The notes under the pieces are model-generated. The model did no database searches. It had not been told where the DNA came from and saw only the letters and a list, made by a program, of their open reading frames with translations. From NCBI GenBank assembly GCA_029582155.1, contig CM055894.1:33842632-33906631 (forward strand): 64,000 bases of DNA, given 5' to 3'. Below are positions 1-13,744 of the stretch, piece after piece; within the stretch, counting starts at the first letter, position 1; every line of letters begins with the position of its first letter. Made by a program: the position numbers and the translations under genes. Source of the stretch: Panopea generosa. Its lineage: Eukaryota; Mollusca; Bivalvia; Adapedonta; Hiatellidae.

Positions 1-248
1 TGCTAGAACTGAAAATAAAACGCACGTTTTATTGCATTTATATTAAAACATATACCAGTACATGAGGTATATTCCACTGTTAACTGATTTGAGTAATCAA
101 AAGTAAATTTATTCGATTTCATAGTAGAACAATCAACTGTTAAGACGAACAACCCTCTGTGAAAAATTCAGCAATTATTTCGCAACTGCTGGACTGGAAC
201 AGACGAACATTCCTTTGTGACATTTTTATAAAAGCGAACATTCGTCTG

Positions 249-250
<2 letters not shown>
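1..250. other. AT-rich non-coding DNA
   Basis: I see no coding exon, RNA gene or recognisable repeat here. Short open frames are no longer than expected by chance in AT-rich sequence. Confidence 0.5.

Positions 251-302
<52 letters not shown>
251..302. repeat. (AT)n microsatellite
   Basis: About 25 perfect AT dinucleotide units. An open frame crossing it reads Tyr-Ile repeats and is an artefact of the repeat. Confidence 0.97.
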
Positions 303-303
<1 letters not shown>

Positions 304-2290
304 ACCAGAGTTGTTTGCATTTATATAAACTGAAGAAATAAGTTTTTTAATTTCATAACGACCACTTGCCTTAAAATTGCACCATTTGAAATTACAGAAA
401 CAATGTCCTCCCATGATGTACAGAAATGTGTTTTCACAAACAAACATTCCTCAAAAAATATTTATGACTTAAACGTGTCTTGTTACCGTAGTTAAAAACA
501 GACAATATCTATTTTTCAAAATCCTCAATTTAAAGTAATATATAGATAATATGCAGTGAAGTTACATGCATGCTAGTATCATTGTAACTTCAGTAATCTA
601 GTGAAAGTTTATTAAATTGTTTAATCATACAGAAGTATAAAAAAACAGCAATAAATATTATGATTGTATACATCAAACTAATGATTTGTGTGGAAATGCA
701 AAGTAGGAAGAATCGATTCTGTCTACAATAAAGTTTTATTCACGCGTAATTAATATTAATGAAACAATACGTTGTTCCATTCAAAATAAATTGCGTATAT
801 TCTTATACTTGAAGGGCCTGTTTTCCTAAACTTCATTAGGATTTTGCGTACGAAAAAAAGCGGTGACATCTACCGATGTTTCATTAACGCAAATATAATT
901 TTTAAAACAAACAATATTTACAGGGCTTTCGAAAGTAATTTTGATAATATGAGTGAAACACTAAAATGATATGTTTACTTGTTTAATTGTCGCTTAGGAT
1001 TATTAACTTTTGCTAAATATAGTAAAACGGGCTCTCTGTTAGTAAATTTGTGAAAACTTTATTGATATTAATTTTATTTATAAAAAAACAAAATACATTA
1101 ATCGTATTTCACAATTTAAATGATATTTTTCCCTGATACATGGTTTGTCTTAAACGTTAGTTTGTATTCGTTAATACAATCTTTGACTTTGTGTTTTTTA
1201 TAAGAATAGGTACACTTATTTTGTTGAGCATATTCTTTTAAACGGTCCGTTTTTGTTTTTTTTAAGATATTCTTTAAATATCTAAAAAAATAATTTTATT
1301 CGCAAGACAACAAAAAGGTTTCTTTCAATAATGCCTAAATTTATTCTTGTAGATTTACTTCGAGAGTTGACTGTTAATTCTTAATTGTTTTAGTCTGCAA
1401 CATTTTGCAATACATTAAACCGAACATTAACATACAATAGGCTAGCCTGTAACATTGTTTCATTCCCATGCTTATTTTTCCCCTATCCATGATTTAAATT
1501 CAAAAGAAAACAATATGCCATTACTAATTTGTTACATGAAGATTGTTATATGGTTATGTAAGATAAAGGTATATGTGTAATTTTATTTTAACGTGTCGTG
1601 CATAGTGTCTCTTATTAATATTATTAATATGATGCAGGTGTTTGATATGTTTAATACTGCGGTTTAAAATTATCTAAATTCTAGAACATTTGTTGAAGCA
1701 AATACAATGTGTGACATAGGCTACACACACGTACACTATGTTTCACGTACTCGGCATAGAAAATACAAGATCATAATGAATCGATATACTACGTTGAAAT
1801 AATATTCATAATGAAAAGTTAACACATTTGATCAATGATATTTTTTTTTATTTGTATTATATGCATCAATACACTACATTACATTGTTATGTAAAATATA
1901 GGGTGTGGCATGATGAAGCATGCATCAAAGTTCACTGATATTTGAATGTTTATTACAATCTCTGTAACTGTGTCGACTGCACAATTTGAACCAAATCTCA
2001 TCGCTGTTCTTCACATTGTATATATTCCCTGAAACATATACAAAACGTTATGAGTTTTAACAGTAGTATGTTCAAACCCAAACCAAACACACCGATACAG
2101 CATGGAAGTATTCTTTATGTGTTATAAATGTGAATAGTTATGTTTATGTAATGTATGTACATTCTAAGGTACATTTAGGTAAACAAACAATAACAGAGAA
2201 CAACATATATTATCTTTCCAAAAATTTGAATATTTAGTCATGCTTTATGTTGATATTGGTGTAGTTTATATTCAATCGTTTATGAATTTC
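303..2290. other. AT-rich non-coding DNA, nothing recognised
   Basis: About 2 kb with frequent stops in all frames, poly-A and poly-T runs, and no tandem array, SINE head or convincing splice pair. It is probably intron or intergenic. Confidence 0.45.
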
Positions 2291-2292
2291 TT

Positions 2293-2445
2293 CTAAATTA
2301 AATTTATTTCAATTAATATATGAATTTTATATGCATAAACACATTTGTGCTGTCTTTTCAATACAGCCGTCACATACCATTTCTGCCAATGTGGTGTCTT
2401 GTTCACACATACTACATTTACATACTCACCAACATCGAACGGTTG
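2293..2445 (-). other. possible coding exon, unidentified
   Basis: On the minus strand a good splice acceptor (pyrimidine-rich tract then TTATTCAG, ending at 2446) opens an uninterrupted frame to a stop at 2293. The first part (QPFDVGEYVNVVCVNKTPHW and following WQKWYVTAVLKR) has a protein-like composition unlike the AT-driven frames around it. A donor-like GTGAGTATG lies only 16 nt into it, so the spliced exon could be a 16-nt micro-exon or the terminal exon of a gene lying to the right. The family is not recognised and no partner exon was found, so it may be chance. Confidence 0.2.
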
Positions 2446-3120
2446 CTGAATAAATATAAAGTTACAGAATAGAATACAATTCAAACTGCATTATTTAACA
2501 AAATAACATATCGGAAGCAAAAACATGTGACACATGGATCAAAACAATTACAAATATAGATATGATTAACTTTTCATTTATGTAAGTCATATCTCATTAA
2601 AAACTAAAAAAAACATAATACCACCGAAAGAGATAAACGACAATTGTGTATCGATATCATTTTGTTTTGATAACATATCGTAAATTGTATATGGCCCAAT
2701 CATATAGCACATTTACATGTTTTAGGTATTTGAATACAATTTCCAAAGTATTTTGGTAGTGTAATGAAATAAGTAAGCAATAACAATGTATGCTTCGTAT
2801 TTACAACAAATGACAATGCATTTACTTTCATATCAAAATGATTACAAATACATATTTCTCATAGAATTCAGTAAATAGTTGACAAATTATTTAAACGAAG
2901 CTCTTTCGGGCAATACATAATGTTAACTACCAACGTGTTTGATAATTAGCATGAACGTGATTTTTTTTATCACATCACTCAGAAAAGTGTATCTTTACCA
3001 ATTATTTATCACTTCATCTTTATAAGGAATGAACAAAAATCTATTTTCTAATATGCTATCAATAAAGTTATGCATATATTTGTTTCTGTAAGTCATCGAA
3101 TGATGCAAGCGTCTCAAGAT

Positions 3121-3400
3121 AACACAATACACATCGATAATGGTTATTGGCTCATCTATCCATCACCATATACCATATAAGCGATAACGGTTATTGGCTC
3201 ATCTATCTATCACCATATACCATATAAGCGATAACGGTTATTGGCTCATCTATCTATCACCATATACTATATACAGCGATAATGGTTATTGGCACATCTT
3301 TCTATCACCATATACCACACATAGCGATAACGGTTATTGGCTCATCTATCTATCACCATATACAATATACAGCAATAATGGCTATTGGCTCGGAAATTCA
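3121..3400. repeat. 47-48 bp minisatellite, about 5-6 copies
   Basis: The unit begins GATAACGGTTATTGGCTCAT and continues with CTATCTATCACCATATAC. Copies start near 3137, 3182, 3230, 3278, 3325 and 3374 with a few substitutions each. The open frame through it (repeated YLSPYTIYSDNGYW-type residues) is a by-product of the periodicity. Confidence 0.9.
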
Positions 3401-3671
3401 GTTAAAAACAATTTATGAATCATAACATGAAATTGATAACACAATAGGCATTCTGGTGCTATTTAGTTTCTAATATTATGAGAATCATTATAAAAATGGA
3501 TAACGCAAATGTTAAATTTTAAATAAAAAAACATTATGAACTGAGTTTTTACTTACATGTTCTTACAATAAGGAAACCTTTTGACCTTATCCTATCCAAT
3601 TTCATATGATCATTAGAAAAATATATGAGACATAAAATTCGGCATAATTAAACTTTTCATATAATTAAAGA

Positions 3672-3774
<103 letters not shown>

Positions 3775-4041
3775 TTCATTCACTTTCAGAAAAATATCCG
3801 ACAAATGCAAGTTGTTTTTTTGAAAGACAATTACAATGATAAACATGTTGAAACAATTGCAAGATTTGTTGTTGTCTTATGTCCGTGTGAAAATGTTTGT
3901 CTAGTTTGTATTGTATCTGTACTGCAAATGAACTTGTCTGAGCATGTTAAATAAATTAAGAAAATCTATATGATTATAAGAACAGGACATGCATGATTCA
4001 CAAATGAATGCATGTATGAATCCTTCAAATCTCTGCGGGAA

Positions 4042-4170
4042 GTCTTCCGTGCCTTGGCCTAGTGGTCTATGCTACTGCTTCAACATCATTTGCCTCTTAC
4101 CAATGATGTTGTGAGTTTGAATCTCATCCGGTAATATTACTTGCTGAAGAACGGGAGTTCTACGCAGTCA
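4042..4170 (+). mobile_element. tRNA-derived SINE (head and start of body)
   Basis: A pol III A box (TGGCCTAGTGGT, near 4055) is followed about 45 nt later by a B-box-like GAGTTTGAATCTC (near 4111), the spacing of a tRNA. What follows does not fold as a tRNA acceptor arm but runs into a body (GAAGAACGGGAGTTCTACGCAG). This is the architecture of a tRNA-derived SINE, not a functional tRNA. The body may extend to about 4460. Confidence 0.6.
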
Positions 4171-4459
4171 TGTTTATGCATCTGATTAATGAGATTTTTC
4201 TAATCAAAAGAATATGTTGTGATATATATTATCATAAAATAGTATGTTATGTATTGAATTGGCTTTACTGTTGTGATCCGTTTTTTATTACTATAGGTGT
4301 AGGAGCCAAGGGCAGTCGGTTTGCCTCTACCCAACCCCATCAATGTTCATGTTGGGGACAGCATTCAAATACTTTGCCATCCCCCAATATTAAAATAACA
4401 ATGACAACATTCCTGATTCACCATCCATATTTCTGTCTTAAAATCTCACTCAGTTAGGC

Positions 4460-5340
4460 CTTTGGTGTTTAAATACAAAAAAGGGGAGGCCACTATCCTT
4501 CACGTTTTGACTTGCAGTGGAAGAGGTATCGGGTTTGAAACTTGGTTTACCTTTAAAATACATCTGATAGACTACGTTCTAAGATTATTGTATATTAATT
4601 TGTGAGTTTGCGTTTTAATAAAAGCATTTCAAAATAACCAAGTGTAGAATTAAAAAAAACACACAAATTTTCTCTAAAACTAAATAAAATGAAATATTTG
4701 TTTTCCAGTCATAAAAAAGTCCCCACCAGCATGAAACCATCTTCCAGTCTCTCCCACGACTTGAGTTTAAAACTTGGGGATAGGGGTATATTTTCTTTAT
4801 AACATCATATAGATTTGTTTCTAAGTTGTTACGTGTGTGTGTGTGACAGTGGATTTAATAAATACTTTTAAAGTCACAATATTATATATTATTTAGATAA
4901 CAGCCGTGTTCTCATCCTAATATCTCCTTTGTATCTAGCAAAAAGGAATATATAAAGCATTCTGAGCGAGGCATCCCATACCCCAATCAGTGCGAGAGCT
5001 AGTCACATTTTCCCATGCGTCCTGGTTTCCTGTATATTTGGTTCAGTTTTGTGTGTGTATTTTTTCGGGTACGGATCGTCCGTGCATGTGTGCGTGTGTA
5101 CTTGCGTGCGTGTGTTAATAATAACGTATATTATTAACATGTTACACTCCCACACTCTCACACCATCATGCCTACGCTCCTAGTGCTTGGTGGTTTAAAT
5201 ACTCGGTGAAAGTTCATTTTTTTAATACATCTTACAGTTTGTTTTTCACAAACATGTTTAAAATTCACAAAATACTTTGGGGTAACTATCAATTATAATT
5301 TATCCTAAACACTCTCACTCCCTAGGTCTACCCCTCTTTC
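4460..5340. repeat. diverged repeated segments, low identity
   Basis: Three weakly similar stretches (around 4530-4600, 4755-4830 and 5190-5250) share the order GTTT(A/G)AAACTTGG, then a TA-rich part with ACATC(A/T)(G/T)A, then TTTGTTT or similar. They look like an old tandem duplication with copies separated by about 0.23 and 0.43 kb. The stretch from 5085 to 5115 is GTGTG-rich. No coding signal. Confidence 0.3.
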
Positions 5341-5384
5341 ATTTATTGAAACGATCATACGCCTATAATTCACTACGTTCAAAT

Positions 5385-5770
5385 GGAATTCCTAAAGCAT
5401 GCATGCATTGCATGTATCCATCCAACCATCCATGCATTCCATCTATGCATACCATCCATTCATCCAGCCAGCCAGCCAGCCAGCCAGCAAGCCAGCAAGC
5501 TATCCCCTTATATCCATCCATCATTCCATCCATCCATCCCCTTCTATCCACCCACCATTCCATCTATCATTCCATTCACCTATTTATCCATTCATCCATT
5601 CGTTAACTCACTCATACATAAATTCATCCTTCTTTTCAACCATCCTTTCATTGATCCAACTATCCAGTGTCAGACATCTATTCATCCATCTATGCTGCAA
5701 GCAATACATTCATCCAAAATATGTACATCAATCCTTACATCCATTCATCCATTCATCTGCACACACAGAT
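5385..5770. repeat. CATC/CCAT-rich simple repeat region
   Basis: Degenerate (CATC)n with a core of CAGC units (about 5463-5500). Open frames on both strands (His/Pro/Ser-rich on plus, Trp/Met/Asp/Gly-rich on minus) arise because the tetranucleotide contains few stop words. Confidence 0.92.
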
Positions 5771-5779
5771 AGGTAGATA

Positions 5780-7865
5780 AGTGTCCAGGGTTTAAAGGTA
5801 GTTATTGTTTTGGACGATTGAAAATACAGTTGAAAATAATATGTGGTTGTATCTAGACAATTAGAAACGTAAACAAATACCATTTCGTTAGAACGTCCCT
5901 CTGTCCGTCCCCCGTACATGCCCACGGTTCTTCAAGGTGTTATGCGTTCCTCTCGTTAGTACGTATGTCCGTCCACCAATCCGTCCGTTACATTCACGAT
6001 TAATAAATTCATATGTTGCTGATTAGTGTTCGTGGTCTTGTTAAAGTTTGAATACTTTAAGTCGTTTACAATTACAAGTATGTCGTCTGTCCGTTAACTT
6101 TACTTTTATATGCATTATAACACCTCCTTTTTACATTAGATATTTACTTAGCTTACGTAGTACAGTTAATAACTAGCATTTAATCGGAATATGATGATAA
6201 TTCCGAGGTAGTTTTGTAGAAATCATTGACTAATAAAATGTAACTCGTTGTGAAATAAAACTCGGTATAAAATAATTATAAAATAAATATAAGAACATAC
6301 GTGCACTGCTTATGAGACATAAAGAAAATACAACCACAATTTTCTTTATTCCATATTTAAATTTGCTCATCAGTACAGTATATGCCACTTTCTGTATCGA
6401 AATCACACTTTTATAAACTTTTTGCTTTAATTGGACATTCTCATTATCTAGTAAAAGGACGATAACAAGTTCACTGTAATTTATATAATGTATATTAAAC
6501 ACATACTAATACGCCTCTAAAAGACAACTTTATTTAATCATTACAAATTTTCTGGCCCACACATACGAAGGGCAGTGTAATCATCCTATCTGAGTTTTCA
6601 TTGTTCACTTCCTGGAGAAATGTTTGATGCCAAGTTGTTTGGCGGAATACATGAATTAATTATTAGCTTAAATGTCTTGAATAAAGATATTCTTATAATG
6701 ATAAAGTATTGATTGCATCACAAAAAAAGCCATTTCTGACCGATATGCAAGATTCACACAATACGTAATTATATCCAAATGTCATTCGACTCCATACCGA
6801 TGCTGATTCTGATCACAAAATGCAGTCTTTTAATAATAAAGGTAACGGCTGTATTAATTTACTGAGTATCTGTCGAAATTGCAATATTGTCGCATCGGTT
6901 CTAAAACAATTTAGAAATTAAGATTCGAGTATAATTTATAATAAATTCAATACTGCTATTCAGAATTTTGTATTAAATTATTATCATAAAATTGTGTCTC
7001 AAACCTGAGCATTTGTACAAATACGTCGACAGTGTTTGATTGTATACACTCACAATTGTACTACTCTCCCACTTGACATATACTTACTGGCAATTTTGAT
7101 ATACTGATGGAATTATTTTCTAAAGGCTCTGCATACAAAGTAACATCGTTTAAATATGCATCCTATATTGATGCTTACCGTTGTTAATCGATTTCTGGCA
7201 TGTACTTTTGACCGTGCATTCTTTAAGAATGCTAATTCTGAAAAAGTATTAATGTGGACTTGTCAAGAAGTCATTATCGTTCATTATGATAACATTCGAT
7301 TCAGTGATACTATGTTTATTAAATTGACGGTATTCGTATGATTATCAATGGTGCACTATTTGTTGTAGACTTGATCTTATGTTGCTACGAGGGATTCCAT
7401 TATGCGCCATTCTCCAAATATGCAGACTGATATCATTAATATGATCATAGTGTTATGCTGGAACTGAACATTGTTCGAAGTATATAGTTTTGATTTGAGT
7501 TTGAAACAATTCTCAAACATATGTTGTTTAGACATGTCGTCTGAAAGTTGGACTCATCATATAAAATTGTGTTGAACATCAGTTAGTCCAACACTATAAG
7601 AGTTTGAAACATTAGTTTCTATATATAATTGGTTTGATAATTTGTTTGTATGATTTCTAAATATTAAAATCATTTTATTTTCGTTTAAAGTTGAAGAATC
7701 ATGGGGCAAGAAGCCTGATGAAACATTGTATACTATATAGTTTGAGCAATATTGTTAAACATAGTTTCCAGCTAGGCTGTTTCACAGCTCAATCCAGTTA
7801 AGACACAGTTGTCTTACAGAAGTTACCATTTTAAGTTCATGATTCTTAAACCAACATCTTGACAC
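5780..7865. other. AT-rich non-coding DNA
   Basis: Apart from short GTCCGTCC-type words near 5895-5990 I see no repeat array, RNA or coding exon. Confidence 0.4.
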
Positions 7866-7866
7866 T

Positions 7867-8190
7867 ATTAAGGACCGCGGCGTGGTCTAGTGGTAGAGCG
7901 TCCGCCTTGCATGCATAAGGTCGAGGGTTCAATCCCCGGCCGGGTCATACCAAATATTTTAAAAATGGTACAAGAAGCTTCCTCGCTTGACGCCCAGCAT
8001 TTAGAGGAGAGTTTTAGGTCTGGTCGGCCCGGTTTCAGTATAATATGACTGGTTGGGGTGTGATACTATGTGTCTGTTGCATGATATTCCAGTGTGACAG
8101 CGCTTAGAATACTGTCTATAGTAGACACCGTCGCAATATGACTGAAACATTGTTGAAAACGACGCTAAACACTATACAACAACACTACAT
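7867..8190 (+). mobile_element. tRNA(Ala)-like SINE, full-length copy
   Basis: The head has an A box (GTGGTCTAGTGGTAGAGCG), an anticodon-arm-like CCTTGCATGCATAAGG resembling tRNA-Ala(TGC), and a perfect B box (GGGTTCAATCCCC). A roughly 250-nt body follows, with the segment GACGCCCAGCATTTAGAGG then TAGGTCTGGTCGG, ending in AACGACGCTAAACAC. A second copy sharing head, body and tail lies at 62215-62535, showing that this is a dispersed element. The body resembles SINEs common in bivalves, possibly the RUDI-type family, but the name is from memory and uncertain. Confidence 0.9.
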
Positions 8191-8674
8191 GTAATACCTT
8201 TATTTAATTACTAAAACAGAATTTTATTATCATAAATTACCCTTTTTTTTTTTTTGAATTTATCCACCACAACTCTCCTCACATTTGCAAATGTAACATC
8301 AATTCAAAAATATTTGCTACATTATTCGTCTTAACCTGACATTGACGGTAATGTAATTTACAAGTTTCGTAATATCGTAATATTGTGACTTTTACCCTTA
8401 TTTGCTAAACAAATCAAAACGTTTATCAAAATATGTTTGATTCTACAACGAACTGCATGTTTGGTGGTTGACACCTTTTACTGTTGACCATGCTTTCCTT
8501 TTTATTGTGCGAGGACATAAAGGAAAGGAAACGCAATGATGGTACTTTCCTTCTAAAGTATTGAACTGACGGCGACGCTGAGTACTTGTTCTTAACTCCA
8601 GTCTAATCGTACTACTAATAAGTTTTCTCTGCTTAGCTACTGGAGAGTAATTGAGTATATATTCATATTGCATC

Positions 8675-9212
8675 AATAATTTTGTGACATTTAAATACTA
8701 GAGACCTTGAAAGATTAGATTCACCGTATATACGTTTGTTTCTCTTTTTGAGCAGGTGTATTACCCAACATTAAACAGAACTTTACGGAACTGCGGTATT
8801 TCAAGTGCTAATCCGTTTTCAAGTGCCCCGACGTTATTTTGTTTCCAACAAAATGACATACCATAACATAATAGTATTGACCCCATTTTGAGATGCGCAT
8901 ATTTTAAAGGATGCAAACAAGCATACAGTACAGCACACATTGAGATATGTTTTTTAAAAATAAAACGTGTTTTGGCAACGACACGCTTGTTTGAATAGTA
9001 GCGGCAGGAAAAAAGCAAAAACTGCCCCGACTACGTTGATCGACGTTTCCATAGTTACTATAGAATATAAACTAATAATGGAAAATTGTCATTTTTTTAC
9101 AAAATTACTGCAAATAAATAGCAGCACATGCTCACTGAGAATTATTAGAATACAATGATAAATAAAAAAGTTATGGCAAAAGTCTACGAACTTTCTGATC
9201 CCCCCCCCCCAC
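8675..9212 (-). mobile_element. mariner-like element, truncated copy
   Basis: Read on the minus strand this segment starts GATCAGAAAGTTCGTAGAC after a C-run and matches the element at 42697-43615 over several hundred bases. Shared parts include the stretch around TAGTAACTATGGAAACGT, the ACACCTGCTCAAA region and AGAGAAACAAACGTAT. Homology fades near 8675, so the far inverted repeat is missing. A frame of 85 codons (8761-9018) aligns partly with a frame in the other copy, but the copies differ by an internal deletion. It is a non-autonomous relic. Confidence 0.75.
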
Positions 9213-9220
9213 CCCCCCTT
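9200..9220. repeat. poly-C tract at the mariner-like terminus
   Basis: A C-rich run with a single A. It corresponds to the G-run that forms the terminus of the related element at 42697, so it is the inverted-repeat end, possibly expanded by slippage. Confidence 0.7.
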
Positions 9221-9221
9221 G

Positions 9222-12200
9222 TATATTTCAAAATGACTCTTCACATATTAAACATCAAATCTAATAAATAATGTATTTAACTTATCTTTGTCATGCATAT
9301 GTAAACTTAAAGATATTTAGACAAGTTCTCATAATATTTTGCGTAATTAACTGCCACAATTATTGGGTATCAAGGATGATTTATCCCATCTAAATAATAA
9401 ACTTTATCCAAGGCTACATTTCCAAGCCCATACTTTACCTGGAGGCTGCACTTTATATAAATCTTTAATATGATTTTATCTTTTGCACATTATTTACTTT
9501 TATAATAATTTTATGAGAAATAGTTATAATTGACTTTTGTTTACTTTCGCAATACCAGGATACAATGAATGAGTCCATATTAAGCTTTATATTTGAACTT
9601 TTGTTAATGCGATCTGACAATTGTAAACTATTTGAAGGCATATAAAAAATCACGTTTTCGAATAAAAAACATTTAGGTGTACACACTATTTGTTTGAATT
9701 GATGTATTTGTAGATCTCAATCCGCGAACTATTTACCTTAGATCTTATCTTGTCTCACTTTTGTTCGCCATCTCGATATTGTAGCACGGCTAGACATTAA
9801 AATGTTTAAACGCGCTCTCGCACGAAGAATTCAATGAAAGAGAGAAGGATAAACTGAGGTATTCAGTCTTACAAAGTTATAAGAAAAGTTCTCATTCTTG
9901 GCATGAAAGGTGGCTACTACTTACTTGTAAAGAAACTGTGGCCATTAATACCAATAATCTGGAGCTACCGACTGTAAATGTTTTTATCTGGAGAACTTTA
10001 ATATGTAGGGAGCGAGTGTAATTTGCATTTACAGCCATTGTATAATATTACATGAAAAATGCATTTTATATCGTTAATCATCATTTTAGGTGATACACTT
10101 AATACAACTTAAGTTATGTTGATAATGCTATTAGTATTTGCATAAGTTGCATGTTTATAGATATGACTAAATTGTTACTATGTGGGTCCTCCGTGGCCAA
10201 GTGTTTATTTCTTAATATTGTAACATAAAAAAATCAAGTACATGTATATAAGATTAAAAAACTCAAACTTATGTAATTCAAAATTGCATATTAAACGTAT
10301 TTATTATTATGAAAAGGGATATCTTATATGTCATATACGTCATTTCTTTTTTTTAAACTTCTTCAGCCAAATGACTTTCTTAATACTTTTGAATATCTAA
10401 ACTTTCTTTAAAATAATGTCTTAAGATGAAAAAATAACTCGTTAGTGTTTCCAAATAATTAAAAGACTGAAAATGGTATGTAATAAATAACAATGTACTT
10501 TTTTCTAAATTTCGGCCTCCTGACATTTGTCAAATATAATGGTTATATATAATTAATATTTTTCCACCTTTACATAAATTTAATAGATATAATCATATAT
10601 CAATTATTTGTGAAAAAGGCACAGCATTTATAGTATGATAGAAAATCTTGAACACATAACTGACGCCAACACGCCAGAAATATACACTGTATTTATCTTA
10701 CGGTCTTATCATGCATACGCATCTATCACTTACTTACTTAGGTCAGTCTTTTATGTTTAATGTTGTGAAATATAAGTTGGCAATAACATTCATTAATACA
10801 GTAGTTCATACTGAGATCAAAATAGGCTCAGTACTGAACAGTTCATTTGCCCTATATGTAGGTCTGTATTGATATTCTATAGAAATGAAAGAATCTAACA
10901 TGATTTTATTTTTAAAACAAATTGCTGTAATGCAATGGGGAACTAAGCTTTATACAGACGCAATTATGTTACGAATATTATATGTGTTTTAATAAAAATG
11001 TAAACTAAATAGTGATTACTTTTATATTGAGGAAAACATCGAATAAGCATCAAAATTGCGATAACGTGTTTTAATTATATTACATGTGTATATATAATTC
11101 CAGGAAAAAGTATATTAAATAGAACTATTCAAACACATCACTTGATTCAGATATAAAGTCTGCGTTTAGCTTCTGACACAACACAACTTATCACACGGCA
11201 ATGAGAATCGACTTTGTTTCTGAGGATAAACGCTATATTTTGCGCGCAATTTCATTCAAAGAGTATTTTACTTCTTGGCGAGTGTTATCTGTTTCATTCG
11301 TGTCCGTACTAAACGAATGTTCAATTAGATGTCAGTATGATTGATGGCGGTTTATATTGGTCAAGTGGTTTAACATTACAAATATAAAAACAAGATTTAC
11401 ACGCAATTTTCAAATTATTCTAGAGTGTAAATTACTCTAGAGTGTTCAAATACACTTAAACAATCACACGAACGCGAAGGTCATTATATTATTGTTAACG
11501 GACTAAGAAAAAAGTAAGTAGTAAATGTTCTGATTTTTTTTAAACGCCACATTTATTTAGATACATATTACTTACGCTGATTTGCTGAATATGAAATACA
11601 ATTGATGCATATGCAAAGCACGTTATTTACCTTAACTTAAAATATTGTATCATAATTTATCATAAACATGTTAATGGGAGAGTAAAGAAAGTTACTGTAT
11701 TTTTATTTATTGCATAGTTCTGCTTTCTATACTAAGTGATAGTTGCTACTCTCTGAAAAACAACAACACCAACGTTACATCATCATTATATGATTATTAA
11801 GGTTTCACGGTTAATTAGTAGTATGAAATTATACACGTTCTACCATTCATAATATTATGTGTGATGATCTATGCATTCGATATTATTTTGTCAAAACATA
11901 TTATTTTAAGTTTTACCCTTTCAGTTTGTCAATATCATTTATTTGTTAAATGTATAAAACGATGTAAAACAAATCTAATACTATCTTACAAATGATATCT
12001 TGGAAGCACAGATCGGAACTTAAATCAGTGTTATCGGACCTAATTAAACATTCGGGGAACATTTAATATATAACATTTAATTGGACAACTGTTAATAAAA
12101 TATAGCACATCCAAACACTATGTATGTAGCATTTATTATAGTTTTCAATTCCCCCGTCATATGCTAAACTGTGGCTAATTTCCAAAACATCTAAACTGTA

Positions 12201-12775
12201 GTTGGCTGGAGAGTCGGGTCATGAACTCAAATTAGCCGTTGATTGCAACTGAAGGAATTTTAATTCATAACAGTTTTATAAGTAAGTTGCCATATGTGTA
12301 AGTACTGCTAGTTTTGTACTGTACCGTCGCCGTTCCTTGCTACACTCATTTTTAAATACGGAACACCCAGTTTGATGTTATTTCTGTGTTAACTTGCAAA
12401 TCCTGAACAAATAAAACTGTAAATGTCTTTGCACAGCAAGACGAAGAAATATGTTAATAAGGTAATTTCAAAATTTGAAATACATTTTGTATTGTATTGT
12501 TTACATTGATTGAATGTAACATTCTAGTCTGAGCATAATTATTAAATTAATGAATCAGCTACTGATGATGAAGATGATTATGATAATCAGGAGGTTGATG
12601 GTTATGATGATTGTATAACGCTGTAAAATCAGCATTGTAAAAGCTACTGTATATTTGTCAAAAAAATAATCAATCAAATCCGGGTTTGATAAAATGCAAA
12701 TTGAATGGGAAGAGAAAAAAAATAATGGTGATGATTAAAAAAGCCCTAACTATGCCATTTATTATCAAGTATGGG
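9222..12775. other. AT-rich non-coding DNA with one SINE-head fragment
   Basis: No coding exon was recognised in about 3.5 kb. At 10184-10203 there is an isolated GGTCCTCCGTGGCCAAGTG, the A-box start of the tRNA-like SINE family found complete near 17.6 and 49.2 kb, here without its B box. Confidence 0.45.
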
Positions 12776-13075
12776 AAGTTTAATTTGATTTGAGAATTTA
12801 GCACCATTTTTATGCCATCGAAGGCTAGCCGACAATTATTGACCTAAGCACTACTTTCCGGGATCCTGAATAGTTCACAAATACTCGAGCACAATCATCT
12901 TTGCAAGTAACTAATAACTTTTCAACTTGATTGAGCGGTGAACGATGAATTACAATGAGATGCAATCTCGTATATCAACCATCACCGAAATTGGCCGGAC
13001 GGGATCCGAACTCACGACCCTTGATTGATAGTCAGGCGCGTCAACGATTGAACTAACCGGGCCTGGTAACCTTTG
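12775..13075 (-). mobile_element. tRNA-derived SINE, minus orientation
   Basis: On the minus strand, GGCCCGGTTAGTTCAATCG (A-box region) is followed by GGTCGTGAGTTCGGATCCC (B box) and a body containing GGTGATGGTTGATATACGAG, ending near GCCTTCGATGGCATAAAAA. The body recurs without its head at 13540-13740, and a related copy is at 23435-23660. Confidence 0.85.
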
Positions 13076-13539
13076 TCAGAGAGCAGTTATTAATACCTGT
13101 TTTCTTAACATGTTAAGAATTAGAAAGGAAAAGTAAGAACACGACTATGCAAAGAAAGATATTTGTATCAGATTAAGCTATTACTTAAAGATTTACTGCG
13201 CAGAAAATATCAATACAATAAAAAGTAAGATTGACTTACATTCCAATCAAGATAAAAACACTTTCATGAGAAATAGAATATATGTTCTTCTTAACATGAC
13301 TTTAGCAGTAACTCAGTTTTTTAAACAACTTTGAGTGGTTTCGAATTTACTATTATGTTACATGAAATAAACAGCTTTGTCTTATCCAGGTATATATATC
13401 TTGCAGGAAGATTAAAAGGGATTGATGCAGTTGGAATTGTTTTCATTGACAATATTTCAATAAATTGATTCAGTGATGAACATTTTATCGACTTTGTGCA
13501 GCATAACTATTATTGTCGTTTACTTTTTTTTTTCTCATT

Positions 13540-13740
13540 ATTTAGCGTAATTCTATGCCACCAAGGGCTAACAAACATTAAATTGACCTAACCACACTTT
13601 ACTGGGATTCTGGTTAACCTGTGCTCAAGCGCATCCATATCTGCAAGTAATTGATAACTTTCCCACTTGAATTAGCGGTGGGAGAAGAATGACAATGAGA
13701 CACAATGTCAGATATAAATCATCACAAGTGATAGAACTAA
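13540..13740 (-). mobile_element. SINE body, headless copy
   Basis: This matches the 3' half of the SINE at 12775-13075 in the same orientation. Shared words on the plus strand are CTATGCCACCAAGGGCTA (12.8-kb copy: TTATGCCATCGAAGGCTA), CTGCAAGTAATTGATAACTT and GACAATGAGACACAAT. The tRNA-like part is absent, consistent with 5' truncation during retrotransposition. Confidence 0.75.
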
Positions 13741-13744
13741 AAGT

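Noticed and set aside
5346..5776. Overlapping open frames of 86-129 codons on both strands
   Set aside because: They are produced by the CATC/CAGC simple repeat, which lacks stop words.
7867..7945. tRNA-Ala-like gene
   Set aside because: Good A and B boxes, but the acceptor stem does not pair and the sequence continues into a SINE body with a second copy at 62215. It is a SINE head.
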